Below, in pieces: positions 33,770 through 42,839 of a stretch of DNA of 64,000 nt. The notes beneath the pieces were generated by a model. That model did not search any database and had not been told where the DNA came from. It was given only the letters and a program-made list of their open reading frames with translations. How positions within the stretch are numbered: the first letter of the stretch is position 1; each line of letters opens with the position of its first letter. Origin of the DNA: Streptomyces profundus (GTDB lineage Bacteria > Actinomycetota > Actinomycetes > Streptomycetales > Streptomycetaceae); the NCBI RefSeq assembly GCF_020740535.1, contig NZ_CP082362.1:6755501-6819500 (forward strand), read 5' to 3'. The position numbers and the translations under genes were made by a program.

Positions 33770-34777
33770 TCAGGCGCTGGCCAGGCGGGTGAGGAGGCCG
33801 AATCCCGCCCGGTCGATGGAGCGCGCCCTGGCGCTGAGCAGGACCACCGCGGCCTGGCGCGCCGGGGCCAGCGCGAACAAGGTGTGGTAGCCGCCGGTCC
33901 TGCCGTTGTGGAAGAGCACGGCGTGCCGTCCGGCCGATGCCGGCAGATGGGTGCCGTAGAAGCCGGGATGGGCGGTGTGTGCCCGGTAGACGCGTTCGCT
34001 CGTGGCGTGGGTGAACGCCATCGCCTCGGCCAACTCGCCGGTGCTGTCGCCCAGTTGGGCGAGGGCGAAGCGGAGCATGTCGGCCGGTGTCGAGTGCAGT
34101 CCGCCGGCCCCGGCCAGGTCGGCCAGATCCCAGTTGGGGCGCGGCCTGCCCCGGTAGGAGTGTCCCGGGACCAGCCGCGAAGCCCGTTCCTCGTCCAACG
34201 CGACGACGGTGTCGCGCAGTCCGAGCGGTTCGCAGATCTCCCGCCGGATCAGCGCGTCGTAGCCGCCGCCCGTGTGCCGGGCGAGGGCGAGGCCGAGCAG
34301 GCCCGTGCCGAAGCTGGAGTAGCGGAAGCGCCTCCCCGGCGTCGACTTCAGCCGGGTGCGCGTCAACTCCGCGAGCAGCGCCGGCTCCTGGCAGCGGGCA
34401 TAGGGGTCGGCCGCGTCCCAGGGGACGCGCGGCATCAGGCCGCGCGGCAGTCGGGGCAGGCCCGAGGTGTGGCAGGCGAGCTGTCCCAGCGTGATCGCCA
34501 CGCCGTCCCGTTCCGGCACCTCGGTCTCCGGTGGCAGCAGCGTGGCCAGGGGCTGGTCCCAGTCGAGGGCGCCGCGCACGGTGAGCCGGGCGAGGGCCAG
34601 GGCGGTGAACATCTTGGACACGGAACCGATCTCGAAGATCGCGGAGGGGTCGGCTCCCGACAGGGCGGTCTCGTCGCCCAGCACGGCGCCCACGGCCACC
34701 TGCCCCGGGCCTTCGGTCGCGGTCTCCCGAGCGGTCTCTTCGACCAGGGCTTCGAACGCGGTCGCGGTCATGGGCAT
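33770..34777 (-). CDS. Serine hydrolase, class C beta-lactamase fold
   Basis: A 335-residue penicillin-binding-protein-like esterase/peptidase. The nucleophile SxxK is in EIGSVSKMFTALAL (about residues 49-62), YSSFG fits the second motif (Tyr-x-Asn/Ser), and HNGRTGGYHTLF near 300 carries the third. No signal peptide is evident, so it may act in the cytosol, unlike secreted beta-lactamases. GGAGG lies six bases before the ATG at 34777. It follows a small HTH gene on the same strand by 103 bases and may share its control. Confidence 0.85.
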   Translation of the reverse strand: MPMTATAFEALVEETARETATEGPGQVAVGAVLGDETALSGADPSAIFEIGSVSKMFTALALARLTVRGALDWDQPLATLLPPETEVPERDGVAITLGQLACHTSGLPRLPRGLMPRVPWDAADPYARCQEPALLAELTRTRLKSTPGRRFRYSSFGTGLLGLALARHTGGGYDALIRREICEPLGLRDTVVALDEERASRLVPGHSYRGRPRPNWDLADLAGAGGLHSTPADMLRFALAQLGDSTGELAEAMAFTHATSERVYRAHTAHPGFYGTHLPASAGRHAVLFHNGRTGGYHTLFALAPARQAAVVLLSARARSIDRAGFGLLTRLASA

Positions 34778-34880
34778 CGGATACCTCCGAAAGGGCTGCC
34801 GGCCAACGGCCGGGGGCGGGACATGTGGTGGCCGGGCGGCGGCCGTTGGGGAGGTTCTTGAGGGTTCTCGGGGGAGGGGC

Positions 34881-35108
34881 TCAGTCGGTGCGGCGCAGCA
34901 GGCGGCGCCCGCCGTGCTTCTTGTGCACGGCCTGTCGGGAGACGCCGAGTGCGGCGGCGATCGCGGCCCAGCTGGCGCCGTCGTTGCGGGCCCGGCGCAC
35001 CAGCACCGCCTCGGCGCGCTCCAGCTCCGCTCGGGCCTCGGCCGCCATCCGCAGCGCGCGCAGGGGGTCGGGTGCTTCGGTGACGGGGGAGAGGTCGACC
35101 TGTGCCAT
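34881..35108 (-). CDS. Small helix-turn-helix DNA-binding protein
   Basis: A 75-residue protein consisting of a charged N-terminal helix (MAAEARAELERAEAVLVRRA) and one helix-turn-helix, GASWAAIAAALGVSRQAVHK, ending in a basic tail. Proteins of this size are common in streptomycetes and largely uncharacterised. Two GTCAACC palindromes start four bases upstream of its start codon, which strongly suggests autoregulation. The beta-lactamase-fold gene downstream could be in the same transcript. Confidence 0.8.
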   Translation of the reverse strand: MAQVDLSPVTEAPDPLRALRMAAEARAELERAEAVLVRRARNDGASWAAIAAALGVSRQAVHKKHGGRRLLRRTD

Positions 35109-35111
35109 GGT

Positions 35112-35159
35112 GTCAACCATGGTTGACAAACGGTGGACTGTCAACCTGGGTTGACAGTC
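35112..35159. promoter_or_regulatory. Twin palindromes, probable operators of the small HTH protein
   Basis: GTCAACCATGGTTGAC (35112-35127) is a perfect 16-bp palindrome. A second, 24-bp one at 35136-35159 has 11-bp arms GACTGTCAACC / GGTTGACAGTC around TG. Their centres are about 28 bp apart. They sit between the HTH gene and the divergent PfkB kinase gene, so both could be controlled. Confidence 0.82.
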
Positions 35160-35289
35160 TGGTCGGTCCGTGCCCGTTTCTCCCTCCCCGGCCGCCCGTT
35201 GCCCCGGCGCGGTTGCCGTCGGCGCCGCCGCCCCCGCAGGATGGCGTAGCCGCGCTCGTCCGAGGGGCGGCCGAAGGGAGCGTGAAACG

Positions 35290-36201
35290 GTGGGAGTTCG
35301 GGTCGCCGTCGTGGGAGAGGCCCTGGTGGACCTGCTGTGGCGCACGGGGGAACGCCAGGCGCGCGCGGTCCCCGGCGGGAGCCCGGCCAACGTCGCGGTC
35401 GGCCTGCACCGGCTCGGCCGCCCCGTCACCCTGCTCACCAGCTGGGGCGACGATCCGCCGGGCGCCCTGCTGGAAGCCCACCTGGGCGGCATCGGCGTCG
35501 AGGTGCGCCGACTCACCACCGCCGAACCCACCAGAACGATGGTCGCGCTCGCCTACCTCGGCGCGGACGGCTCCGCCGACTACGACTTCCTCGCCGCCTG
35601 GGCGCCGTCGGAGTTCCCGCTGCCGGCCGACACCGCCGTGCTGCACACGGGATCCCTCGCGGTGGCCGTCGAACCGGGCGCCTCCCGGGTGCTGGACCTC
35701 TGCCGGCGGGAACGCGCGGAGGGCCGGCTGGTGGCCGCCGACCTCAACGTACGCCCCGCCGTCCGCCCCGACCGGGCCGACTACCGGCGCCGGGCCGAAC
35801 GGCTGGCCGGCGTCGTCCAGGTGCTCAAGGCCAGCGACGAGGACCTCGGCTGGCTCTACCCCGACCACACCGCGGAGGAGGCCGCCCGGGCGTTGCTGGC
35901 CCTGGGCCCCGAGCTGGTGGTGGTGACGCTGGGCGCCCGGGGTGCGTTCGCGCTGAGCGCCGAGCACCGGATCTCCGTGCCGGCCCTCAAGGTGCGGGTG
36001 GTCGACACGGTGGGGGCGGGCGACGCCTTCCAGGCCGCGTTGCTGGACACCCTCGCCGATGGAGGCGGCATTCCCGCCGACCCCACCGCGCTCACCGCCC
36101 TACTCGAACGCTGCGTTCGCGCCGCGGCCCTCACCTGCGCCAGAGAGGGCGCGAACCCCCCAACCCGCGACGAGCTTACGACCAGCGAGCGGGAGCGCTA
36201 G
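35290..36201 (+). CDS. PfkB-family carbohydrate kinase
   Basis: A 303-residue ribokinase-like sugar kinase (fructokinase or 2-keto-3-deoxygluconate kinase type). The N-terminal sugar-binding signature is GGSPANVAVGLHRLG (about 27-41), and the C-terminal signature DTVGAGDAFQAALLD has the catalytic Asp in GAGD near residue 245. The exact sugar is not readable. The GTG at 35290 is preceded by GGGAG. It is divergent from the small HTH gene across its palindromes. Confidence 0.9.
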   Translation: MGVRVAVVGEALVDLLWRTGERQARAVPGGSPANVAVGLHRLGRPVTLLTSWGDDPPGALLEAHLGGIGVEVRRLTTAEPTRTMVALAYLGADGSADYDFLAAWAPSEFPLPADTAVLHTGSLAVAVEPGASRVLDLCRRERAEGRLVAADLNVRPAVRPDRADYRRRAERLAGVVQVLKASDEDLGWLYPDHTAEEAARALLALGPELVVVTLGARGAFALSAEHRISVPALKVRVVDTVGAGDAFQAALLDTLADGGGIPADPTALTALLERCVRAAALTCAREGANPPTRDELTTSERER

Positions 36202-36818
36202 CCGCCGCCCCGGACTTCGTCCGGGGGCCGTCGGCGCCGTTCCCGGCGGGTGGCACTTCGCCCTCGGCCGGGCGCCGGACCTGCGTGGCGGGTCCGGGCG
36301 GTGCGTCGAGCTTCCGGCTCGGCGGCACCGCTGTCGGCGGGCGGCGTGTCCGGTGCGCGACGTCCTTCGGTTTCCGTCCGTCCGGCCGCACCGTTGCCGC
36401 GATGTGTCGAGGGACTCTGGTCGGCCGTCCGCCGGCAGCGGCCGGCCGTTCAAGACGGCTCCACCGTGCCGCTCCCGGCGGGCGCCGTGCCTGGTGCGAT
36501 GCCTGTGGGGCCGGCCCGTGCCGCGCCGCGTCTGGGGCTTGGTCGTGCGGCTGCTGGCGGGCGCCGGGTTTGGTCCGTGCTGTGCCTGCGTCGTTTCTTC
36601 TGGGCTCCGATGCGTGGTGTCTCTCTGGCCTCTCTCGCCGTGTCGCTGCTGGCGGGTGCCAGCCCGGGAGGCCACGGCGGCCCGTGTGGTCGGCGGCGGT
36701 GGGGGTGGCGATCCGGCGCGGGCTGTGGGTCGGCCGCGCGCGGTGCCGAGCCGTCGCCTGACGGCGACCCGGCCGGCGGCCGGCGGGCGGCGGGCGGTGG
36801 CTGATCGCCGGCAAGGCG
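36202..36818. other. 617-base gap without a recognisable gene
   Basis: Several frames stay open because of extreme G+C, but none shows a family, a ribosome-binding site or normal actinobacterial third-position bias. Imperfect GC-rich repeats (variants of GGCGGGCGCCG) recur. It may be decayed coding sequence; nothing functional is seen. Confidence 0.5.
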
Positions 36819-37031
36819 CTACGCGTCCTCCAGGCGGAAGCCGACCTTCAGGCCGACCTGGTAGTGCTCGATCCGGCCGTCCTCGATATGGCCGCGGACC
36901 TGGGTCACCTCGAACCAGTCGAGTTGGCGCAGGGTGGCCGAGGCCCGTTCGATCGCGTTGTGGATGGCGGCGTCGACGCCTTCCGACGAGGACCCGACGA
37001 TCTCGGTCACGCGATAGATATGGGCGGGCAT
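36819..37031 (-). CDS. Dodecin
   Basis: A 70-residue dodecin, a flavin- or CoA-binding dodecameric storage/buffer protein. The sequence IYRVTEIVGSSSEGVDAAIH is the typical start, WFEVTQVRGHIEDG contains the flavin-stacking Trp, and HYQVGLKVGFRLED ends the protein. The ATG is at 37031. It is divergent from the riboswitch-glyA unit. Confidence 0.95.
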   Translation of the reverse strand: MPAHIYRVTEIVGSSSEGVDAAIHNAIERASATLRQLDWFEVTQVRGHIEDGRIEHYQVGLKVGFRLEDA

Positions 37032-37180
37032 GACGACCTCCGAGGGGTCGAGAGGGGCGTGGCGGCTGGTCTCAACGGTGCCCCAGCCGTCCGTGCCCCG
37101 CACCCGGAGCGCATCCGTCGTCAGGTGGGTGCCCGGATCTCGCCCATGGAGCTGACCGCGCGCGATGTTAGGCTCCCTGC

Positions 37181-37264
37181 GGGCCGTGACTGGCGCGTCA
37201 GGATGGGCGAAACCATCAGGGAGCGGCCACAGCGATGCGATGAGAAGCCGTGCGCCTGGGCCGT
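37181..37264 (+). promoter_or_regulatory. ZTP (pfl) riboswitch upstream of glyA
   Basis: The leader contains the two invariant blocks of the pfl/ZTP motif: GGGCCGTGACTGGCG (37181-37195) with its closing CAGGGAGCGGCC (37217-37228), and GCCGTGCGCCTGGGC (37247-37261). A short hairpin (GATGGGCGAAACCATC) lies inside the first domain and a variable linker joins the two parts. The element binds the folate-stress alarmone ZTP/ZMP and turns on one-carbon genes, which fits glyA 30 bases downstream. Confidence 0.9.
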
Positions 37265-37291
37265 CGCGACGTCTGGTCAAGGAGGCCCTGA

Positions 37292-38743
37292 GTGTCAGCG
37301 GAGAGTTCGTCCCGCACCACCGAGTCCATCGCGTTCCGCTCCAGTCTCGACGTCGTTCGCGCCGTCGAGCCTCGGATCGCCGACGCGATCGGCGCCGAGA
37401 TCGAGGACCAGCGCGCCTCGCTCAAGCTGATCGCCAGCGAGAACTACGCGTCCCCCGCCGTGCTCGCGGCCATGGGCAACTGGTTCAGCGACAAGTACGC
37501 CGAAGGCACCATCGGCCGCCGCTTCTACGCCGGCTGTCGCAACGTCGACACCGTCGAGGCCATCGCCGCCGAGCACGCTCGCGAGCTGTTCGGCGCCCAA
37601 CACGCCTATGTGCAGCCGCACTCCGGGATCGACGCCAACCTCGTCGCGTTCTGGGCCGTTCTCGCCCAGCGGGTCGAGCTGCCCGCGCTGGAGCAGGCCG
37701 GGGTCCGTCAGGTCAACGACCTGACGGAGGAGGACTGGGAGAAGCTGCGCAAGTCGCTGGGCGAGCAGCGGATGCTCGGCATGTCGCTGGACGCCGGCGG
37801 CCATCTCACCCACGGGTTCCGCCCCAACATCTCCGGCAAGATGTTCCACCAGCGCAGCTACGGCACCGACCCGGAGACCGGGCTGCTGGACTACGAGGCG
37901 GTGCGGGCCTCGGCGCGCGAGTTCCGTCCGCTGATCCTGATCGCCGGCTACTCCGCCTACCCGCGCCGGGTCAACTTCCGCATCATGCGGGAGATCGCCG
38001 ACGAGGTCGGCGCCACGCTGATGGTCGACATGGCGCACTTCGCGGGGCTGGTCGCCGGCAAGGTCCTCACCGGCGACTTCGACCCGGTGCCGCACGCGCA
38101 GATCGTCACCACCACCACCCACAAGTCGCTGCGCGGCCCGCGCGGCGGGATGGTGCTCTGCGACGACTCGCTCGCGGACCAGGTCGACCGTGGCTGCCCC
38201 ATGGTGCTGGGCGGTCCGCTGCCGCATGTGATGGCCGCCAAGGCCGTCGCGCTCGCCGAGGCCCGGCAGCCCGAGTTCCAGGACTACGCCCAGCGGGTGG
38301 TGGAGAACGCCCAGGCGCTGGCCGAGGGCCTGGTGCGGCGCGGCGCCCGGCTGGTCACCGGGGGCACCGACAACCACCTCGCGCTGCTGGACGTCTCCGG
38401 CTACGGCCTCACCGGCCGGCAGGCCGAGGGCGCCCTGTTGGACGCCGGCATCGTCACCAACCGCAACTCCGTCCCGCGCGACCCCAACGGCGCCTGGTAC
38501 ACCTCCGGCATCCGGCTCGGCACCCCGGCGCTCACCACCCGTGGCCTCACCACGGACGGGATGGACGAGGTCGCCGAGCTGATCGACAGCGTCCTGCGCC
38601 GTACCGCGCCCGGCACCGCGAAGAGCGGCAAGCCGTCCAAGGCCACCTATGTGCTCGCCGACGGCGTCGCCAAGGAGGTCGCCGACCGCGCCGCCGATCT
38701 GCTGGCCAAGCACCCGCTCTACCCCCAGATCGACCTGGGCTGA
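37292..38743 (+). CDS. glyA: Serine hydroxymethyltransferase
   Basis: A 483-residue PLP enzyme that interconverts serine and glycine with tetrahydrofolate. [17 protein letters not shown] (about 45-61) and [12 protein letters not shown] carry substrate and cofactor contacts; the PLP lysine is in [14 protein letters not shown] near residue 275. An insert of about 50 residues ([20 protein letters not shown] region) makes it longer than E. coli GlyA (417), as in other actinobacterial long forms. GTG start with AAGGAGG upstream. A ZTP riboswitch in the leader couples expression to folate status. Confidence 0.95.
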   Translation: MSAESSSRTTESIAFRSSLDVVRAVEPRIADAIGAEIEDQRASLKLIASENYASPAVLAAMGNWFSDKYAEGTIGRRFYAGCRNVDTVEAIAAEHARELFGAQHAYVQPHSGIDANLVAFWAVLAQRVELPALEQAGVRQVNDLTEEDWEKLRKSLGEQRMLGMSLDAGGHLTHGFRPNISGKMFHQRSYGTDPETGLLDYEAVRASAREFRPLILIAGYSAYPRRVNFRIMREIADEVGATLMVDMAHFAGLVAGKVLTGDFDPVPHAQIVTTTTHKSLRGPRGGMVLCDDSLADQVDRGCPMVLGGPLPHVMAAKAVALAEARQPEFQDYAQRVVENAQALAEGLVRRGARLVTGGTDNHLALLDVSGYGLTGRQAEGALLDAGIVTNRNSVPRDPNGAWYTSGIRLGTPALTTRGLTTDGMDEVAELIDSVLRRTAPGTAKSGKPSKATYVLADGVAKEVADRAADLLAKHPLYPQIDLG

Positions 38744-38763
38744 GCCGGCGCTCGCGGCTCGCC

Positions 38764-39151
38764 ATGCCGCTGCGCCTGGTCCATCCGCACACCACACCGA
38801 CCACCGAGGCCGAGGCCGTCGCCGTCCAGCGACGGCCTCGGCCGTGGGCCGTCTACGAATCCTCGGGCCCCGGGCCAGGGGAGCCAGGCACGGTGGTCCG
38901 GGTCGACGTGGCCTCTGACGACGCGCGAAACCTGGCCGCCGCCGCCGTCGCCGCCGCTCGACGGGGAGGAGGAGGTGGGCCGGGCGCTGCGCACCCGGGA
39001 CGGCGTCAAGCCCCTCTAAGTCTCGCCAGGGCACCGCACCACGCTGGACGACGCCTGCGCCCACACCTCGCGTCTGACCAGGGGCGTGCGGCTGCCGGAG
39101 ACCACCCGCGCCGCCGGCCGGCTCTGCCGCGAGGCGCCGGTCGCCGCCTGA
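38764..39151 (+). pseudogene. Frameshifted conserved actinobacterial hypothetical gene
   Basis: An ATG at 38764 opens a frame MPLRLVHPHTTPTTEAEAVA and continues through VYESSGPGPGEPGTVVRVDV and ASDDARNLAAAAVAAAR. After about 38965 the continuation (GRALRTRDGVKPL) is in another frame, followed by a TAA at about 39020 and then TTLDDACAHTSRLTRGVRLP to a TGA at 39151. One frameshift plus one in-frame stop therefore separate pieces that read as one protein of about 125 residues. Function unknown. Confidence 0.6.
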
Positions 39152-39172
39152 CCGCTGCCCCGGCGGGGTGGT

Positions 39173-40222
39173 TCACCCCGCGCTCCGCAGCGCCGTCAGC
39201 GCCGCGTCCACCTCGGCCTCCGTGTTGTAGAGGTGGAACGCGAACCGCAGCCGGCCGGCCCGCCGCGTCACCCGCACTCCGGCGGCGGCCAGCGCCTCGG
39301 CGGCGCCCGCCGACTCCGCCACCGCCACGATCGGCGAGCCGTCGTGGCCGGCCGGCCGGCCCCACTCGGCCAGGCCCGCCCGGAACCGCTCGGCCAACGC
39401 CAGATCGTGGGCGCCGATGGCCTCCTGTCCGAGCCGCGCCACCAGCGCCAGCGAGAGTGCCGCGCCCAGATAGGGGAGGAACGCCGGGCTGGTGTCGAAC
39501 CGCCGTGCGTCGGGGGCCAGTTCGTCGGCCACACCGAGCACCGCGCGCACCGGGTCGAGGGCCGACGCCCAGCCGGGGGAGAGCGGTGTCAGCCCGCCCC
39601 CGCCGGGAGGAACCGTCAGAAAGGACGCCCCCCGCGGGCACAGCAGCCACTTGAACGCGCCGCACACCGTGTAGTCGAAGTCGCCCGCGTCCAGCGGCAG
39701 CCAGCCCGTGGACTGGGTGGTGTCCACCAGCGTCGCCGCCCCGTGCCGGCGGGCCGCCTCGGCGATCGCCGCCAGATCGGCCGGCGCGCCGTCCATCGAC
39801 TGGATCGAGGAGACCGCGACCAACCCCGTGCCGGGGCCCACCGCCTCGGCGAGGCCGGCCAGCGGCACCTGGCGCAGCCGCAGTTCGGAACGGAGCGCGA
39901 AGGGGGTGACCAGTGAGCTGAACTCGTTGCTGGCGCAGAGCACTTCGGTGCCCGGCGCCAACGCCTGGGCGATCAGTCCGACATGGGCGGAGACCGAACT
40001 GCCGACCGTCACTCGTTCGGGTGAAAGTCCCACCAGGGCGGCGAACGTCCGCCGGGCCGACTCCACCGCGCCGAAGTACCCCGGCTGGTCCAGCCGGCCC
40101 TCGGCCATGCCGTCCACCGCCGCCCGCAGCGCGGTGGCGGAGCAGGCCGGCAGCAGGCCGTGCGAGGCGGTGTCGAGGTAGCCGGGGTCGAGCGCGTACT
40201 CGGCTTCCGTCAAAGAGTCCAT
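39173..40222 (-). CDS. Class V aminotransferase / cysteine desulfurase-like enzyme
   Basis: A 349-residue PLP fold-type I protein of the class V family (kynureninase or desulfurase-like). The PLP lysine is in CGAFKWLLCPRGASF (about 185-199), and DTTQSTGWLPLD lies before it. The typical Cys loop of desulfurases near the C-terminus is not evident, so an isopenicillin-epimerase-like or unknown transamination is more likely. It stands alone on the minus strand. Confidence 0.85.
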   Translation of the reverse strand: MDSLTEAEYALDPGYLDTASHGLLPACSATALRAAVDGMAEGRLDQPGYFGAVESARRTFAALVGLSPERVTVGSSVSAHVGLIAQALAPGTEVLCASNEFSSLVTPFALRSELRLRQVPLAGLAEAVGPGTGLVAVSSIQSMDGAPADLAAIAEAARRHGAATLVDTTQSTGWLPLDAGDFDYTVCGAFKWLLCPRGASFLTVPPGGGGLTPLSPGWASALDPVRAVLGVADELAPDARRFDTSPAFLPYLGAALSLALVARLGQEAIGAHDLALAERFRAGLAEWGRPAGHDGSPIVAVAESAGAAEALAAAGVRVTRRAGRLRFAFHLYNTEAEVDAALTALRSAG

Positions 40223-40446
40223 GACAGCAGTCTTGACCGGTTCAGCCGCCAGCACGCGCGAGGGGACCCCTTCCCCCCGTTCACTCCGGATTTCACCCCG
40301 AAAGCGCGAACACTCCCGGTGCTGGCCGGGGCACGCTAAGGTGCAGAGGACGAGGAACCGGGAGGGGCGGTGCGTCGACACCAGGTTACGGGCGGCGCTC
40401 GCGCGACGTGGGGCGTCGCCGGGCCGGCGGGGAAGAGCTGTTCGTC

Positions 40447-42669
40447 ATGCGGGAGTTGACGCCGGCCGATCCGCGCCGCATCGGGGGTTATCTGCTGTTA
40501 CGCCGGCTGGGCGAGGGCCGCAGCGGCGTGGTCTATCTGGCCCGTTCGCTCGGCGGCGAGCCCGTCGCGCTCAAGGTGATCCGGCCCGCCTACGCCTCCG
40601 ATCCGGCGTTCCGCGCCCGGTTCGAGGCGGATGTGGCCACCGCCCGCCATGTCCGCGCCCGCCGGCTGGTCACGGTGGCCGCCGCCGACACCGCCGGCGG
40701 CACGGTCTGGGCGGCGTACCCGTATGTCGCGGGCCCCACCCTGACCGAGGCCGTCGCCGCGCACGGGCCACTGCCGCCGCGCACCGTGGGCGCCCTGGGC
40801 GCGCTGCTCGCCGAGTCGCTGAACGCGGTCCACCAAGGCGGGCTGACACACCGTGACCTGCGCCCTGGGCACGTGCAGTTGACGCTCGACGGGCCCAGGC
40901 TGACCGGCTTCGGCGGCTCCGGCACCCGAATAGGGCCCCCCGGCTATCTCTCGCCCGAACAGGCGGTCGGCGGCCCCGACTCGCTCGGCCCGCCGAGCGA
41001 TGTCTTCGCTCTCGGATGCCTGTTGACGCTGGCCGCCACCGGCCGGGGGCCGTTCGGCGACGGCACCCCGCGCGAGCTGCTGCGTCGCGCCGCCTACGAG
41101 CCGGCCGATCTCGCGGATGTGCCGCGCGGCCTGCTGGAGGTCGTCCAGGCGTGCCTGCACAAGGACCCGCACCCCCGTCCCTCCGCCGCCGACCTCTGCC
41201 GGGAGCTGGCCGCCCCCGTGGGCGCCGGCTGGCTGCCGGGGCGGCTGGCCCGCGAGGTCGCCGCCCGTTACGCGGCGCCGCTGCCGCGCCCCGCCTCCCA
41301 CGAGCCGTTCGCCGCCTGCGAGGCGCCGGACAACGGCTTCCCCCGGCTGCCGATCGCCCCCTCGGACGAGCGTGTCCCCGCCGAGCAACTTCCGGATGGC
41401 GCAGGAGAGTTGGGTGCATCGGCCGTCGGTGTCTCCGGCTTGTCCGACCCGGCGCCGCCACCGGCGGGGGACGCCGGCCAGGGCCGCCGCCGCACCCTGC
41501 GGCTGCTGGGCGGCGCGGGGGCGCTGGCCGCGTTCGGCTGGGGCGCCGGGCTGCTGATCAGGAACCAGACGGCCCCCGAGACACGGCCGGCGGCGCATAC
41601 CGTCACCTACACCATCGGGTTGCACGCCGACCTCAGCGGCGAGCACGCCTCCTTCGGCAACGGGCAACAGCGCGGCCTCAACATGGCCATCGACGAGCTG
41701 AACCGCATGGGCAACCTCCCCTTCGCCCTGGCCGTCCGGACGCTCGACGACGCCGGTGACCGCGAGTTGGCCGCCGGCGTCGCCCGGCAGTTGGCGGACG
41801 ACCCGCAGGTGATGGCGGTGATCGGCCCCACCCACGAGGAGGTGCTGCCGGCCGTCGCCGAGATCTATGGCGAGGCCGAACTCCCCCTGCTGGCCCTCTC
41901 GGTGAGCGATCTGGTGGATCGCGAGACCTGCCCCACGCTGTTACACGCCAGGCCGAGCACCGCGCTGGCCGGCCTCGCGGTCGGCGACTTCCTGTCCGGG
42001 CGCGCCGCCGCCCGGGTCGCCGTGCTCGACGATCTCTCGGCCGGCGAGTACAGCGGCCAGACCACCAGGGTGGTCAACGGCACCATGGACCGCGAGCGGT
42101 TCGAGGTGTATCCGAGGGAACTGCACGCCGAGCAGACGGACTTCACCGCGCTCGCCACCGAACTGCTGGCCGACGGCGTGGACGCCGTGGTCTGGTGCGG
42201 CTTCGCCGAGGGCGCCGGGCAGCTGGCGCGGGCGTTACGCGACGCGGGCTTCGACGGCCTCGGGCTCGCGACCGAACGGGCCATCGGGCCACAGTACTTC
42301 CGTCACACCGGCCAGCCGCCCGACGACTGGTTCTTCCTCGCCACCTACACCGATCCGCGCCGCGACCCACGCGCCAGGGACTTCGGCCGGGCCCACCGCG
42401 AACGCTTCGGCTGGGATCCGGACCCCTACGCGGCCGAGGGCTATGACGCCGCCCGGATGCTCGTCGGCGCGATGCGAGGCACGGTGGAGCGGAACGACAC
42501 ACTCGGCAGGACCGAGCTGTTCGCACGGCTCAGGGCCAGCCAGTACCGGGGCGTGGCCAGGGATCTGGCCTTCGACTCCGTCGGCGACTACGCCGGCGGC
42601 GGCCCACTCGCCTACCTCTACCAGGCCCACCTCGGCGAACTCCGCTTCCAGGGCGCTCTTTCACACTAG
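40447..42669 (+). CDS. Membrane Ser/Thr kinase-like protein fused to a solute-binding domain (probable pseudokinase)
   Basis: A 740-residue fusion. Residues 12-280 are a Hanks-type kinase: glycine loop GEGRSG (22-27), VALK with Lys43, HRD at 135-137. The metal-binding residues are altered: the Asn of HRDLxxxN is His142 (HRDLRPGHVQ) and the Asp of DFG is Gly154 (TGFG). A proline-rich linker and one transmembrane helix (about 355-378) follow. Next is an extracellular periplasmic-binding type 1 domain (about 390-735; IGLHADLSGEHASFGNGQQR, AVIGPTHEEV) like ABC amino-acid-binding proteins. It probably senses a small ligand outside and signals inside. The start could instead be 40408. Confidence 0.85.
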   Translation: MRELTPADPRRIGGYLLLRRLGEGRSGVVYLARSLGGEPVALKVIRPAYASDPAFRARFEADVATARHVRARRLVTVAAADTAGGTVWAAYPYVAGPTLTEAVAAHGPLPPRTVGALGALLAESLNAVHQGGLTHRDLRPGHVQLTLDGPRLTGFGGSGTRIGPPGYLSPEQAVGGPDSLGPPSDVFALGCLLTLAATGRGPFGDGTPRELLRRAAYEPADLADVPRGLLEVVQACLHKDPHPRPSAADLCRELAAPVGAGWLPGRLAREVAARYAAPLPRPASHEPFAACEAPDNGFPRLPIAPSDERVPAEQLPDGAGELGASAVGVSGLSDPAPPPAGDAGQGRRRTLRLLGGAGALAAFGWGAGLLIRNQTAPETRPAAHTVTYTIGLHADLSGEHASFGNGQQRGLNMAIDELNRMGNLPFALAVRTLDDAGDRELAAGVARQLADDPQVMAVIGPTHEEVLPAVAEIYGEAELPLLALSVSDLVDRETCPTLLHARPSTALAGLAVGDFLSGRAAARVAVLDDLSAGEYSGQTTRVVNGTMDRERFEVYPRELHAEQTDFTALATELLADGVDAVVWCGFAEGAGQLARALRDAGFDGLGLATERAIGPQYFRHTGQPPDDWFFLATYTDPRRDPRARDFGRAHRERFGWDPDPYAAEGYDAARMLVGAMRGTVERNDTLGRTELFARLRASQYRGVARDLAFDSVGDYAGGGPLAYLYQAHLGELRFQGALSH

Positions 42670-42839
42670 GGCCGCTCTCTCGGATCCTCGCGCCGCTCGC
42701 TCCCCACGAACGGGGCGGCGGCAATTCCCTCGCGGTCGACCGGACTCGTCCGTAGGGTGGCCCGGTTGATCATTCCGTGGCGCGGGGGCCGCTCCCCGTG
42801 GCGGGGACGGAACCACCGGCCTCTGGAGGGCGAACGGCG

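Noticed and set aside
36250..36804. Open frames in the GC-rich gap after the PfkB kinase gene
   Set aside because: Arginine/glycine/alanine-rich translations in all frames, typical of shadow or decayed sequence.
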